From the NCBI RefSeq assembly GCF_004000785.1, contig NZ_BILX01000037.1, positions 1-62,640 of the forward strand: a DNA stretch of 62,640 nt. Direction: 5' to 3'. A model generated the notes under the pieces. That model did no database searches and had not been told where the DNA came from. It worked only from the letters and a program-made list of their open reading frames with translations. Made by a program: the position numbers and the translations under genes. Shown here piece after piece: positions 1 through 8,463 of the stretch. This DNA comes from Paenibacillus ehimensis NBRC 15659 (GTDB lineage: Bacteria > Bacillota > Bacilli > Paenibacillales > NBRC-103111). Positions within the stretch are counted from its first letter, which is position 1; every line of letters starts with the position of its first letter.

Positions 1-2
1 AA

Positions 3-1151
3 AAACTAGGCGAAATTAAGTTTGACAATAAACCTTCTGCCTTCCCTTTACTGGAAAAGGAAGTGAAGAAGCATACGAAAAAAGGATTATCCGTTGTTTA
101 CGGGCTGGAAGATGTGGGAGGCTTCGGCAGAGCGTTGGCGGTCTACTTGACGGAGAATAAACGTTGGGTGAAAGAGGTCAATCCGAAGCTTTCCATGGCT
201 AGGCGTAAGAGCCATGTTACGGTTCAAAAGTCAGACAGTTGGGATGCCGAGTGTGTAGCAAGAGTGTTGAAGGATGAATTGCTTCAATTGCCGGATGCAA
301 AGCCGATTGATTTATATTGGGCCATAAGCCAGCTTGTCACACGAAGAAAAGGAGTAGTAAAAGTCCTATCCGGCTGCATCAAAAACTTGCATCAGCAATT
401 AGGCTATCATTATCCAAGTTATAAAAAATTCTTTTCCGAAATAGACGGTAAAACAGCCTTGAGCTTTTGGGAAGCATATCCTTCTCCAAGGTATTTAAAG
501 GACATGGAAGCTGAGACATTAGCCGAATTTCTAAGAAGTCATAGCAATAATGGATTATCCCATAAGAAAGCAGCACAAATTCTGTCCCTCATTGAAGCGG
601 ACGGGGATACATATCGAGATTTTCAGGACAAACGTGATTTCATTGTACAAAGCCTTGTCCGAAGCATACGTTTTAATCAGCAAGAGTTAGCCCAGATTGA
701 AGAAGAAATTGGAGGGTTGATTAAGCAGTTAGGCTTCCAATTGGAAACAATGACAGGCATTGATGTCGTTACAGCGGCAGAACTGGTGGCTGAGATTGGC
801 GACATACACCGATTCGCTACACCTGATAAATTGGCAAGATTCGCAGGGATTGCACCGATTATATGCGGTTCAGGGAACAAGGTCAGGAACTACAAGAGCA
901 AGCAAGGGAACAGGGAGCTTCACGACATCATCAGGAACCTTGCGATTCGTCAGATTGCCGTAACACGTAACAAGAAAGAGCCGCGTAATCCTTATTTCCA
1001 TTCGTATTATGAGCAGAAGCTAACAGCAGGAAAGACGAAGCAGCAAGCCATTGTGTGCATCATGCGTAAACCGGTCAACGTGGTCCATTATCTGATGAGA
1101 ACGAAAGCAGCATACATAATTCCAGAAGTATCCATAAAGCAAGCAGGATGA
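3..1151 (+). CDS. IS110-family transposase, 5' end outside the window
   Basis: This is a DEDD/RuvC-type transposase that moves an IS110-family insertion sequence. The reading frame is open from base 3, so the N-terminus with the first catalytic Asp lies upstream of the window; a GTG at 63 is only an internal codon. The second, decayed copy at 3127-3897 shows the missing start (motif GIDLHK). The C-terminal third (about 740-1000) matches the transposase_20 domain of IS116/IS110/IS902: GIDVVTAAELVAEIGDIHRF followed by ARFAGIAP and a conserved G-N-R-x-L-H stretch. The frame is intact to its stop, so this copy may be active. It sits directly against a broken Rhs gene, suggesting that its insertion, or recombination at it, removed the rest of that gene. 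Confidence 0.9.
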   Translation, partial: KLGEIKFDNKPSAFPLLEKEVKKHTKKGLSVVYGLEDVGGFGRALAVYLTENKRWVKEVNPKLSMARRKSHVTVQKSDSWDAECVARVLKDELLQLPDAKPIDLYWAISQLVTRRKGVVKVLSGCIKNLHQQLGYHYPSYKKFFSEIDGKTALSFWEAYPSPRYLKDMEAETLAEFLRSHSNNGLSHKKAAQILSLIEADGDTYRDFQDKRDFIVQSLVRSIRFNQQELAQIEEEIGGLIKQLGFQLETMTGIDVVTAAELVAEIGDIHRFATPDKLARFAGIAPIICGSGNKVRNYKSKQGNRELHDIIRNLAIRQIAVTRNKKEPRNPYFHSYYEQKLTAGKTKQQAIVCIMRKPVNVVHYLMRTKAAYIIPEVSIKQAG

Positions 1152-1164
1152 TATAATGATAGTT

Positions 1165-1197
1165 GGGCGGCAATTGGAAAACAGTTGTTGCCCTTTT
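1165..1197 (+). terminator. Hairpin with T run at the IS110 right end
   Basis: The arms GGGCGGCAA and TTGTTGCCC pair with two G-U wobbles and are followed by TTTT. It lies 14 bases after the transposase stop and just before Rhs-derived sequence, so it is probably the transposase terminator and marks the right end of the element. The exact IS boundary cannot be set without an empty site. Confidence 0.5.
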
Positions 1198-1198
1198 A

Positions 1199-1921
1199 AT
1201 TGGGATGAGCCGCTTTATCAACTAGGATACGTATGAAGGGGATATTAGCAATCCGCTCAGTTTGAATTTGTATACGTATGTGCATAATAATCCGTTGACA
1301 AATGTTGATCCGACGGGACATTGGTGTGAATCGTCTGATGGCAAGTGGAGCCATTCTGGTGCTTGTGAAAGTGCTTCGTCTACATGGAGTCCAGATTATG
1401 AACATATAGGCGAAAGGGAAATGCAAGACGGTAGATTCGTTGGTGTGGAATTTGAAAAGCAGAATTTGACTACTGATGATAAGTTTTATTTATGGCTTAA
1501 CGGCGATAATGAGGTTTATCTTAATTCGAGTAGGGATACGCAGTTACAGATGCGAAAATGGGTGTTGGAAGGGTACATGTCAAATCAGATCGAAAATAAG
1601 TTTCCTGATTTTAACGCAGGGCTGAATTTAGATCCATCGTTATTGACTGTCTTTCCAAATAATGTTGTTGATATTAATAAGATGTTTGGACAAAACGGAA
1701 AATATATCCCTGATGAACCCGGACACCCTGGACGCAATAAAATGATATGGGAGCTGGACGAGAATACAAGAGTTACTTTTGAAAAGCATCCTTATGATAA
1801 AGGAGCGCCAGAATGGCATAGAAATTGGCATTACCATGTTGATTCAACAGAGGGAAGTCACCAGCGTTTCCTTCCGGGCCAAAATGTGCCTGAATTTTTG
1901 AAAAGGTTTTTCAGAAAATAA
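1199..1921 (+). pseudogene. Truncated Rhs/WapA C-terminal tip with toxin domain
   Basis: The frame reads SRFIN-stop-DTYEGDISNPLSL and continues through LYTYVHNNPLTNVDPTGHW, the signature that ends an Rhs repeat core just before the variable toxin domain. About 200 residues follow; their last third is rich in His and Trp (WHRNWHYHVDS), as in many nuclease-like tips, but I recognise no named toxin family. Everything upstream of the core end is missing because IS110 sequence abuts at about 1198, and an in-frame TAG sits at 1223-1225. The only open start, TTG at 1262, has no ribosome binding site and lies inside the core motif, so independent expression is doubtful. The downstream gene is the likely immunity partner. 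Confidence 0.75.
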
Positions 1922-1935
1922 TTAAGGAGATTATC

Positions 1936-2361
1936 ATGTCTGGAGAAATAATGAAAAAAGAAATTAATGTTGATTCTAACGTTGAAGAGCAAAAAGGTAA
2001 GGTTATTATTAACTTGCTTGAATCAAAGAATATAGAACTTTGTATCGCTCTTTCTAGTAAGTATGGAATGAAGGCAGGGATAAAGTTAAATTCGCATCAG
2101 ATTCAACAATTAGTAACTTCTCTTGAAAAAAGTCTTGAAATGTTAGAAAGCAACGAAAATAATTTGGAAAGGATTGGAGTTGATATTGTCAATATTGATT
2201 CCGAATATCCCCATGAAGAAGGAATTATTATTGTAAGTGTTTATCAAGACACGGTTATACTTTGTGTTTCCTTGACTCAAGGAGGAGACCCCGAGCTTCA
2301 ACTTAATAAAGAGCGCTGCCGAGATCTAATCAAGACGCTTGCTGATTGGCATAATAGTTAA
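1936..2361 (+). CDS. Probable immunity protein for the Rhs tip
   Basis: A 141-residue acidic, soluble protein with no signal peptide or membrane segment. It starts 14 bases after the toxin-tip stop behind a clear TAAGGAG, the usual position of an immunity gene in an Rhs module. Residues 45-75 look helical (IKLNSHQIQQLVTSLEKS) and the middle is beta-rich (GIIIVSVYQDTVILCVSL). I do not recognise its family. The intact frame beside a broken toxin gene suggests either recent loss of the toxin body or retention as protection against related strains. Function is inferred from position only. Confidence 0.55.
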   Translation: MSGEIMKKEINVDSNVEEQKGKVIINLLESKNIELCIALSSKYGMKAGIKLNSHQIQQLVTSLEKSLEMLESNENNLERIGVDIVNIDSEYPHEEGIIIVSVYQDTVILCVSLTQGGDPELQLNKERCRDLIKTLADWHNS

Positions 2362-2380
2362 ATTTATCGGAAAAATTCTA

Positions 2381-2416
2381 AAGCCACAATTAACCTCGCG
2401 TTGTGGGCTTCTTTTT
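2381..2416 (+). terminator. Rho-independent terminator after the immunity gene
   Basis: Arms AAGCCACAA and TTGTGGGCTT (one bulged G) are followed by CTTTTTG. It begins 20 bases after the immunity gene stop and closes the toxin/immunity unit. Confidence 0.7.
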
Positions 2417-2583
2417 GCCGAGACAACACAAAAAACAATCAAAATGCATGGGCGGCGGTAGATGAAAATTTTCTTGCGTAATTTACATCAAAAAACATCA
2501 ACTTTTTGAAACTGAAAATGCTAATAGAAAAGCATAGGAGAAAAAGACGTAAATTACGCCATTAAAAGAAGGGTGAGAAAATA

Positions 2584-2679
2584 ATGACAGGCTTTGAACG
2601 AGCATCGAAGCGTGATACGCATGAGGTTGAGCATACGATAACAGACGATGATGGAAATGTGCATGAAGCTTATTTTTAG
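2584..2679 (+). CDS. Small ORF of 31 residues, unknown
   Basis: A short frame starting ATG ACA GGC TTT behind GAAGGGTGAG and ending TAG. The product is hydrophilic and rich in Asp, Glu and His (a DDDGNVHEAYF tail). It lies between the immunity terminator and the frameshifted gene at 2690. It could be a real small gene, or a remnant of a larger Rhs-associated gene. The rest of the 2417-2690 gap is AT-rich and shows nothing else I can name. Confidence 0.3.
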   Translation: MTGFERASKRDTHEVEHTITDDDGNVHEAYF

Positions 2680-2689
2680 CATAATCCCC

Positions 2690-3083
2690 ATGAAGGAGTT
2701 AGTCGCAAAATTAAAACGAATTTTGAACTATGATTTCCATTTGGATATGGAGTATACCCGAACTAAAAATCATTTTTGAAGTTGTTAGAAAGCTTGCTGA
2801 TTTGCTCGCTCAAGACGAGGGCAAAGAAGGAATCGAAGAATACGAGGAGATAACAGAAGAAGAGGTCCAACGCCGAAGAAATGTTTCAATAAAAGTAGAC
2901 GCATTGAGAAGCATGTTGCATTTTTTAAATGGTGGCAAGCTTTTAGGTTTCGGCAAGATAGACCCCTTTGAACAAGAGTTGTTTGATCTACTCCGAAAAT
3001 ACGATGTCATAGACACGGAACCACCAAAAGATAAAAGATCATACGAGCCTTTTGATCAAGTTAGTTCTAAGCACAAATTTTAA
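2690..3083 (+). pseudogene. Small soluble protein gene, apparently frameshifted
   Basis: Frame 1 runs from ATG 2690 (MKELVAKLKRILNYDFHLDM) to a TGA at 2777. The next frame is open from 2730 to 3083 and gives EVVRKLADLLAQDEGKEGIE and onward. Joining them at the T run near 2773-2778 (ATCATTTTTGAAG) makes one smooth protein of about 130 residues, whereas the start at 2730 has no ribosome binding site and an odd Trp/Ile-rich head. I infer a single-base indel in the T run. The product is acidic and helical and I do not recognise it. It ends 43 bases before the second IS110 copy. Confidence 0.5.
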
Positions 3084-3126
3084 GTTTATTTGAACTAAAA
3101 AGTTTAGAAAGAAGTGAAGCAATATC

Positions 3127-3897
3127 GTACAACAAGACAAATTCATTTATATGGGCATCGACTTGCACAAGCAGCATCACACAGCCGTTTTTATCGACTG
3201 CTGGAATCAGAAGATAGGCGAAATTAAGTTTGACAACAAGCCGTCTGCATTCCCTTTATTGGAGAAAGAAGTGAAATCCACGGCTAGGGGTAAGAGCCAT
3301 GTTAGGATGCCGAGTGTGTAGCAAGAGTGCTGAAAGATGAATTGCTTCAATTACCGGATGCAAAGCCGATTGATTTATATTGGGCCATAAGCCAGCTTGT
3401 CACACGCAGAAAAGGAGTAGTAAAAGTCCTTTCGGGCTGCATCAAAAACCTGCATCAGCAATTAGGGTATCATTATCCAAGTTATAAAAATTCTTTTCCG
3501 AAATAGACGGTAAAACGGTCTTGAGCTTTTGGGAGACGTATCCTTCTCCAAGACATCTGAAGGACTTGAAAGAAGCAACATTAGCCGAATTTCTAAGAAG
3601 CCATAGCAACAATGGATTATCGCACAAGAAAGCAGCACAAATTTTGTCCCTCGTCGAAGCAGACGGAGATACATATCGAGATTTTCAGAATAAACGTGAT
3701 TACATCGACAAAGTCTTGTCCGAAGCATACGTTATAATCAGCAGGATTTAGCCCAGATTGAAGAAGAAATTGAAGGGCTGATGAAGCAATTAGGCTTTCA
3801 ACAGGAAACAATAACAGGCATTGATGTCGTTACAGCGGCAGAACTGGTGGCCGAGATTGGCGACATCCACCGATTCGCTACGCCTGACAAATTGTAT
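3127..3897 (+). pseudogene. Decayed, 3'-truncated IS110 transposase copy
   Basis: This is about 85-90 percent identical by eye to the transposase at 3-1151 and lies in the same direction. It keeps the N-terminus (GIDLHKQHHTAVFIDCWNQK, with the first catalytic Asp) that the first copy has lost to the window edge. It has lost about 110 bases after GAAGTGAAA (near 3275), another 22 bases near 3305, and single bases near 3488 and 3710. It stops abruptly at 3897, inside the C-terminal domain. It cannot make a working transposase. Two direct copies now bracket the Rhs/immunity segment. Confidence 0.88.
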
Positions 3898-4215
3898 GAA
3901 ATATTTCTGTAGCTTTTGTGCTTAAGCCCAAGCAACCATAGCAAAGGGCAAGGGATGAATTCCGGAACCTTGGGAAGCGTACCTTGCTCTTTCCGTTTCG
4001 TGCACACAATGGACCTGCTGGCAAACGTGGTGCTACAGTCATCGTGCCAAGTGTAAGTCTTGCCGGTCTTCATCTCCCGCGGCTTGGATGATGCATTCTG
4101 CGTACAGCCCGCCCGTTGGGTCACCGTGCAACATGCTGCTTTTTCCAACCCGAATTATATTTGTTTCCAATTGAGGAAACAATAATTGTTTATAGGGAGA
4201 AAGGAGCAGCCTGCC
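3898..4215. other. Gene-free stretch between IS debris and the gerB gene
   Basis: About 320 bases with no supported gene. It starts exactly where the IS110 copy breaks off. A minus-strand frame (3798-4148) crosses the IS boundary and is likely chance, although its unique part contains several Cys and could be a scrap of another element. The last 30 bases hold AGAAAGGAG, the ribosome binding site of the next gene. No promoter for the germination gene is obvious. Confidence 0.4.
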
Positions 4216-5340
4216 TTGGCACGTATGAACAAATCCCAGCTTTTTAGCTTAATCCTGTTGTTTGAATTAGGCAGCACGACGCTTTTTGCCTTGGGGATCG
4301 AAGCGAAACAGGATGCCTGGATCGCCATACTGGTCGCTACGGCAATTGGCCTTGGACTGTTATGGGTTTATTTATCGATTCAATCCTATTATCCCGACCA
4401 GAATTTGGGAAATATTCTTACTCATGTATTGGGGAAGGTCATCGGCATACCGCTGGTTCTGTTGTACGGGTTATACTTTTTTCTGATCGGAAGCACGAAT
4501 CTTTGGGAATTTGCCGCCTTTATCCAAATGATCATTCTGCCTACCACTCCGCTGCTTGTGCTTCTTTTCATTGTAATCCTGACGGCCGTTTATGTGCTTT
4601 CGCTAGGGGTGGAGGTTCTGGCCCGCACAAGCGAAATCATGCTTGTCATGGTGTTGATTTTCATTGTCACGGCTTATATTCTTGTCGCTTCGTCGGGCGA
4701 AGCCGACTTGTCGCAGTTAAAGCCTGTGCTGGGACACGGCTTGACACCGGTTATAAAAGCAGCCGTTCCCACGATCGTCAACTTTCCGTTCGGGGAAATG
4801 GTCGTCTTCTTCATGTACTGGCATTTTGCGGCGGACAAATTTTCGATCAAACAGCCTTCCTTCTGGGCTGTCGGCATATCGGGCCTGATGCTCGCCATCT
4901 CTCTGGTGGCCATCGTCTCCGTCTTGGGTGTCGAGTTTGCCGCAAATTCGACCATTCCTATATTTATCGTGATTAAAACGATCAACATTGCGGAGATTTT
5001 GACCAATCTCGATTTTATTGCCGTCGTCATCATGTTTATCGGCGGCTTCTACAAAATGACCATCTTCTTCTACGGATCGGTACAGGCGCTGAATTCCATC
5101 TTCAAATTCCGGCGGGAAGCCTGGCTGATCTTTTGCTTAGGGATCGGCTCCGTTTGCTTCAGTTATGTTTTTTTTACCAGCTTCTCTTTTCACCGGTGGT
5201 TCGGCACGAGGGTTAATATTCCTTATGTTCACACGCCGTTCCAAGTCTTTATCCCGGTCTTGCTTCTGTTTATCCTTTGGTTGAAAAACGGGAGAAACAA
5301 ACCGGAACCGCCAGCTGACCGCTCTTTAAAGAAAGGATGA
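4216..5340 (+). CDS. Spore germination protein, GerAB/GerKB family
   Basis: This is the B subunit of a germinant receptor, a membrane protein of the amino acid permease superfamily that binds the germinant in the spore inner membrane. The product is about 374 residues, the usual family length (about 365), with around ten hydrophobic segments and an N-terminus NKSQLFSLILLFELGSTTLF typical of GerAB. I chose TTG at 4216, which sits 9 bases after AGAAAGGAG; ATG at 4225 is an alternative. The frame stays open back to 4186 without purpose. Its partners, the C and A subunits, lie on the opposite strand and converge on it, which is not the usual A-C-B operon order. Confidence 0.9.
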   Translation: MARMNKSQLFSLILLFELGSTTLFALGIEAKQDAWIAILVATAIGLGLLWVYLSIQSYYPDQNLGNILTHVLGKVIGIPLVLLYGLYFFLIGSTNLWEFAAFIQMIILPTTPLLVLLFIVILTAVYVLSLGVEVLARTSEIMLVMVLIFIVTAYILVASSGEADLSQLKPVLGHGLTPVIKAAVPTIVNFPFGEMVVFFMYWHFAADKFSIKQPSFWAVGISGLMLAISLVAIVSVLGVEFAANSTIPIFIVIKTINIAEILTNLDFIAVVIMFIGGFYKMTIFFYGSVQALNSIFKFRREAWLIFCLGIGSVCFSYVFFTSFSFHRWFGTRVNIPYVHTPFQVFIPVLLLFILWLKNGRNKPEPPADRSLKKG

Positions 5341-5345
5341 TCCGA

Positions 5346-5507
5346 ATGCCGGATATGGGAACGTTAAAGGAAGCGGGATTTCTGCCGGCCGTTCTTATCG
5401 CAGGCGGGGCGGCGTATAGCGGGATTCTTGCCGTAGTCGCCGTCTTTTATGCTGTTCGGCGTCTTGCCGGAAAGCGGCCGCAAGCCAAGAACAAGCGCAA
5501 AGGCTGA
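5346..5507 (+). CDS. Small membrane protein of 53 residues beside the Ger genes
   Basis: ATG at 5346 follows AAAGGATGA, 5 bases after the gerB-type stop, so it is co-transcribed. The product has one hydrophobic segment (AVLIAGGAAYSGILAVVAVF) and a strongly basic tail (GKRPQAKNKRKG). Several Bacillaceae germinant receptor loci carry a small membrane D gene; this could be a short relative, which is inference from position and topology. The stop lies inside a hairpin shared with the convergent gene. Confidence 0.6.
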   Translation: MPDMGTLKEAGFLPAVLIAGGAAYSGILAVVAVFYAVRRLAGKRPQAKNKRKG

Positions 5508-5528
5508 AGCTGGTTACTCTTCAGCCTT
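5500..5528. terminator. Hairpin shared by two convergent gene ends
   Basis: A perfect 10-base stem (AAGGCTGAAG / CTTCAGCCTT, loop of 9) covers the stop of the small + strand gene and the last codons of the minus-strand gerC gene. No long T run follows on either side, so it is a weak or non-canonical bidirectional terminator. Confidence 0.5.
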
Positions 5529-6725
5529 CATCGGCGAATGCGTCAACTCTGTTCTTTTGATCGTCGCTTTGACTTGTATGGTGTATTCCGCTTCGGGAAA
5601 CATCTCCTCCCATCGGGTTTTCATTTTGTCCCATTCCTTCGGGTATTTTTTACTGATCGTATTGCCGAAGCCGAAAATATCGGAATTGAATTTTTTTTGG
5701 GCCGCCCGGATGGCCGTCTCAATTTCCGTCTTGATCGTTTCTTCGCTGCGCCTCTCCGCTTTTTTAATCAAGTCAAGCATCTGCTCCGGATTGAGAGGCT
5801 TAACTTGGCCCTGGGTCTCGGCTAAGGCCGTCGTAGTTTGAACGCGAATCACGAACGAGGCCTTCCCGCCCTCCAAGCTTGGGATGATGTCCGAGCTGGA
5901 ATTAAGGATTTCCACGGAATACTTTTTTCCCGGGTCCAAGAAGGAAGGCATCGATATAATGCCGTTCTTCGGCTTGCCGATCACCCAATTGTATCCTTGG
6001 GCTTCCTGCGGTGTGAGATATCCGACCAATTTGTCCTTTTTAAATACCGCCGACTGATGAAGCTTAATGTTCCGGGTCGTCTTTTCCGGCTTCTGTTCAA
6101 TGGCATAGGCGGGACTTTCCACGATTTCCAGCGCTCCGGTGACCGGATTCATCCCCGTTCCCAAAATTTGTTTATAAAAACGCAGTATATTTAAGGTGTG
6201 CGAACTATAATGGAATTTTTCATTCCGAATCAAGCTTACGAGATGCCGGGCCTGAATCTGTTCGATCCCTTTTTTGACCCCCAGGACCTCCCGCGACGAT
6301 GCGTTTTTGGCAATGCATATCCAGATGTAGCCCCGCGACTCTCTCCCTCTTGAGAACACGTCCAGATACGATAAGATCCCTTCCTTCGCAATTTGCTCGC
6401 TGACGACAAGCAATTTGGTATGAAAGTACACGTTTCTTCGATCCAATACTTGGGTAACGTTTCTGGCCGCTTCAATGGTCGTATTGCCTGTCGCCGAAAA
6501 AATCTCCACAGGCGCTTCCTTCTGCGACGCTCCTTTGGCCAGAGCGGCCGGTCTGATAATTTGAGAAGTAACGATGATCTTGCCAGTCTTCGGCTCTTTA
6601 TCCAGGGCAACCGCTACGACGATCCCGATATCGTTCAGCTCTCTCCGATCCCAGCATCCCGTCAAGACCAATACGGCAAGCGCGATCAGAGCCAATGTCC
6701 TTTTCAACCTGCTTCCCCCGTTCAT
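5514..6725 (-). CDS. Germination lipoprotein, Ger(x)C family
   Basis: This is the C subunit of the germinant receptor, a lipoprotein on the outer face of the spore inner membrane. The true start is ATG at 6725, which overlaps the stop of the A gene as ATGA with AGGGA upstream; the longer open frame to 6878 lies inside the A gene. The first 24 residues form a lipoprotein signal with lipobox LTGC (Cys24), followed by the family hallmark CWDRRELNDIGIV. Length is 403 residues, normal for the family (about 370-400). It reads as a two-gene operon with the A subunit. Confidence 0.92.
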   Translation of the reverse strand: MNGGSRLKRTLALIALAVLVLTGCWDRRELNDIGIVVAVALDKEPKTGKIIVTSQIIRPAALAKGASQKEAPVEIFSATGNTTIEAARNVTQVLDRRNVYFHTKLLVVSEQIAKEGILSYLDVFSRGRESRGYIWICIAKNASSREVLGVKKGIEQIQARHLVSLIRNEKFHYSSHTLNILRFYKQILGTGMNPVTGALEIVESPAYAIEQKPEKTTRNIKLHQSAVFKKDKLVGYLTPQEAQGYNWVIGKPKNGIISMPSFLDPGKKYSVEILNSSSDIIPSLEGGKASFVIRVQTTTALAETQGQVKPLNPEQMLDLIKKAERRSEETIKTEIETAIRAAQKKFNSDIFGFGNTISKKYPKEWDKMKTRWEEMFPEAEYTIQVKATIKRTELTHSPMKAEE

Positions 6726-8218
6726 TTTGTCGTTCCCTGCCGGGGCCGCCGCGCAAGCGATTTCGGTCGTTTCTGCAAAAACCGGACGGGAGCGCGAATC
6801 AAGGAATCCTTGATGTCCGCCCAAATGATCGGAGCGATAGGCGCCATGTACAGGACTCCGAAAGACCGTAAAGAGCACATGTGGGCCAGCATCAAAATAA
6901 ATCCGATCAAAATGCCGAATCCTCCGAAGGAGCCGGCCAAAAAAATGAGTATCATCCGGAAAAGGATGTTCACGCTTCTTAAGGAAGGTACGATCAGACT
7001 GGAGATTCCCGTAAGCGCCGTTACGATGATCATGGGGCTGCTTACAATTCCCGCTTCCACCGCCGCTTGTCCGAGCACGAGGGCCCCGACGATGCTTATG
7101 GTTTGTCCGATCGGCCGCGGCATTCGGACCCCGGCTTCCGTAAGGAGCTCGAACGTGATGCCCATCAGTAAAGTTTCCACAAAAGCGGGAAAAGGAGTCC
7201 CTTCCCGCGAAGCGGCCATCGTGACAAGGAGCACGGTTGGAATCATTTCCTGGTGGAACGTTGTAAGCGCCACGTAAAGGGCCGGAGTTGCCGTAGAGAC
7301 GAAAAACGCGAAGATCCTCAGCAGTCTCGAAAAAGTCGCGATCAATACCCTCGAGTAATAATCTTCGCTGTTTTGCAGGTTTTCAATAAACAGATGAGGA
7401 AGCGTCAGGGCCACAGGCGATCCCTCACATAGGATGGCGACCCGGCCTTCGAGCATTTTGGCCGCTACAATATCCGGCTTCTCGCTGTTGCCGACCGAGG
7501 CAAGAAAAGAAAACGGATGATCTTCGATCCATTGTTCAACCTGTCCCGAATCGAGAACGGAAGCCGTATCGATCCGGTTCAGGCGTTTCCTTACCTCTTG
7601 AACAAGCTGCCGCTCGGCTGTGCCTTCGATATAGGCGATACAAACGGTGGTGCGGGTTTGTGTTCCTACCGTTTGATTTTCAAAGATAAGATTGGGATTC
7701 TTAATTCTTCGGCGGATTAACGAAATGTTGACGGGCAAATCTTCGGTAAAGCCTTCGCGTGGACCTCTTCTAACCGCCTCGGTTTTGGGCTCCTCGACGC
7801 TTCGCGATTCGTACTCCTTTGACGCGATCGAGATGGCCGACCCGTAGCCGTCCACAAATAATACGGTTTCTCCGGACAAGATGCCATCGAACACCTCGTT
7901 CATGGTTTGAATGACCCCGGCTTGGCTTAAGCTCAGGATGCGGCTTTGGATGGCGGTTAACCGCCCGTCTTCGCTTTCGTTGGGACGGAGCCGGAAGGAC
8001 TCCGGAATGGAGAGCAAAGTTCCGACGATATGTTGATTGATCATATCCGTATTGACAAGGTGTTGGATAAAACAAATCGCGGCTTTGAGCGGTTCGTCAA
8101 AACCGATCTCAAACTCCCGGATAACCACGTCGTCGCTTCTTCCCAACGTTTGCTTCAGATGCGCAATATTCATAGCCAATGTGCTGCCGACCGGATGCTC
8201 GCGTGTCAAGAAAATCAC
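6722..8218 (-). CDS. Germination protein, GerAA/GerKA family
   Basis: This is the A subunit of the germinant receptor. It has 498 residues: a hydrophilic N-terminal half (about 1-260) and a C-terminal half with about five membrane segments, ending in a basic tail, as in the GerA family. Motifs ESFRLRPNESEDGRL and DGYGSAISIASKEYESRSVE are typical. The GTG start at 8218 has AAGGCAGG 8 bases upstream; an internal ATG at codon 16 has no ribosome binding site. It overlaps the C gene by 4 bases. A sigma-G promoter would be expected upstream, but I see only a weak candidate there. Confidence 0.92.
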   Translation of the reverse strand: MIFLTREHPVGSTLAMNIAHLKQTLGRSDDVVIREFEIGFDEPLKAAICFIQHLVNTDMINQHIVGTLLSIPESFRLRPNESEDGRLTAIQSRILSLSQAGVIQTMNEVFDGILSGETVLFVDGYGSAISIASKEYESRSVEEPKTEAVRRGPREGFTEDLPVNISLIRRRIKNPNLIFENQTVGTQTRTTVCIAYIEGTAERQLVQEVRKRLNRIDTASVLDSGQVEQWIEDHPFSFLASVGNSEKPDIVAAKMLEGRVAILCEGSPVALTLPHLFIENLQNSEDYYSRVLIATFSRLLRIFAFFVSTATPALYVALTTFHQEMIPTVLLVTMAASREGTPFPAFVETLLMGITFELLTEAGVRMPRPIGQTISIVGALVLGQAAVEAGIVSSPMIIVTALTGISSLIVPSLRSVNILFRMILIFLAGSFGGFGILIGFILMLAHMCSLRSFGVLYMAPIAPIIWADIKDSLIRAPVRFLQKRPKSLARRPRQGTTK

Positions 8219-8359
8219 CTCGATGCCTGCCTTGTAACGGTATTATTTGTAATGGCAAGGTATATATTCCTTGGGTTATCCCGCCGGTCTTCCTCCTGAC
8301 GATTCGCAAAGCCGGGCCAAACAAACAAAAATAATACAACAAATAAAAAAACAGTCTTG

Positions 8360-8388
8360 TTGTTGGCTTTCTTCGTCCAATTTAGAAT
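8360..8388 (+). promoter_or_regulatory. Candidate sigma-A promoter for the sugar ABC operon
   Basis: TTGTTG and TAGAAT are spaced 17 bases apart, about 75 bases upstream of the binding-protein start, in the divergent gap next to the germination genes. Confidence 0.4.
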
Positions 8389-8463
8389 AAAGACAGAAGC
8401 CGGAGACCTTGCAAAAAGCGGGCTTCCGCCAATAATCCAAACTAAAAGTCAGGGGTGCTGAAC

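Noticed and set aside
1262..1921. Rhs tip as an intact gene starting at TTG 1262
   Set aside because: The start lies inside the conserved Rhs core motif, has no ribosome binding site, and homologous sequence continues upstream past a stop codon.
3798..4148. Minus-strand open frame of 116 codons across the IS110 breakpoint
   Set aside because: Its 3' part is antisense to the transposase remnant, so the frame is a junction artefact; only the unique 250 bases might be a remnant of something else.
6393..7277. Plus-strand open frame of 294 codons
   Set aside because: Antisense to the gerC and gerA genes, which have clear signatures and a coupled start.
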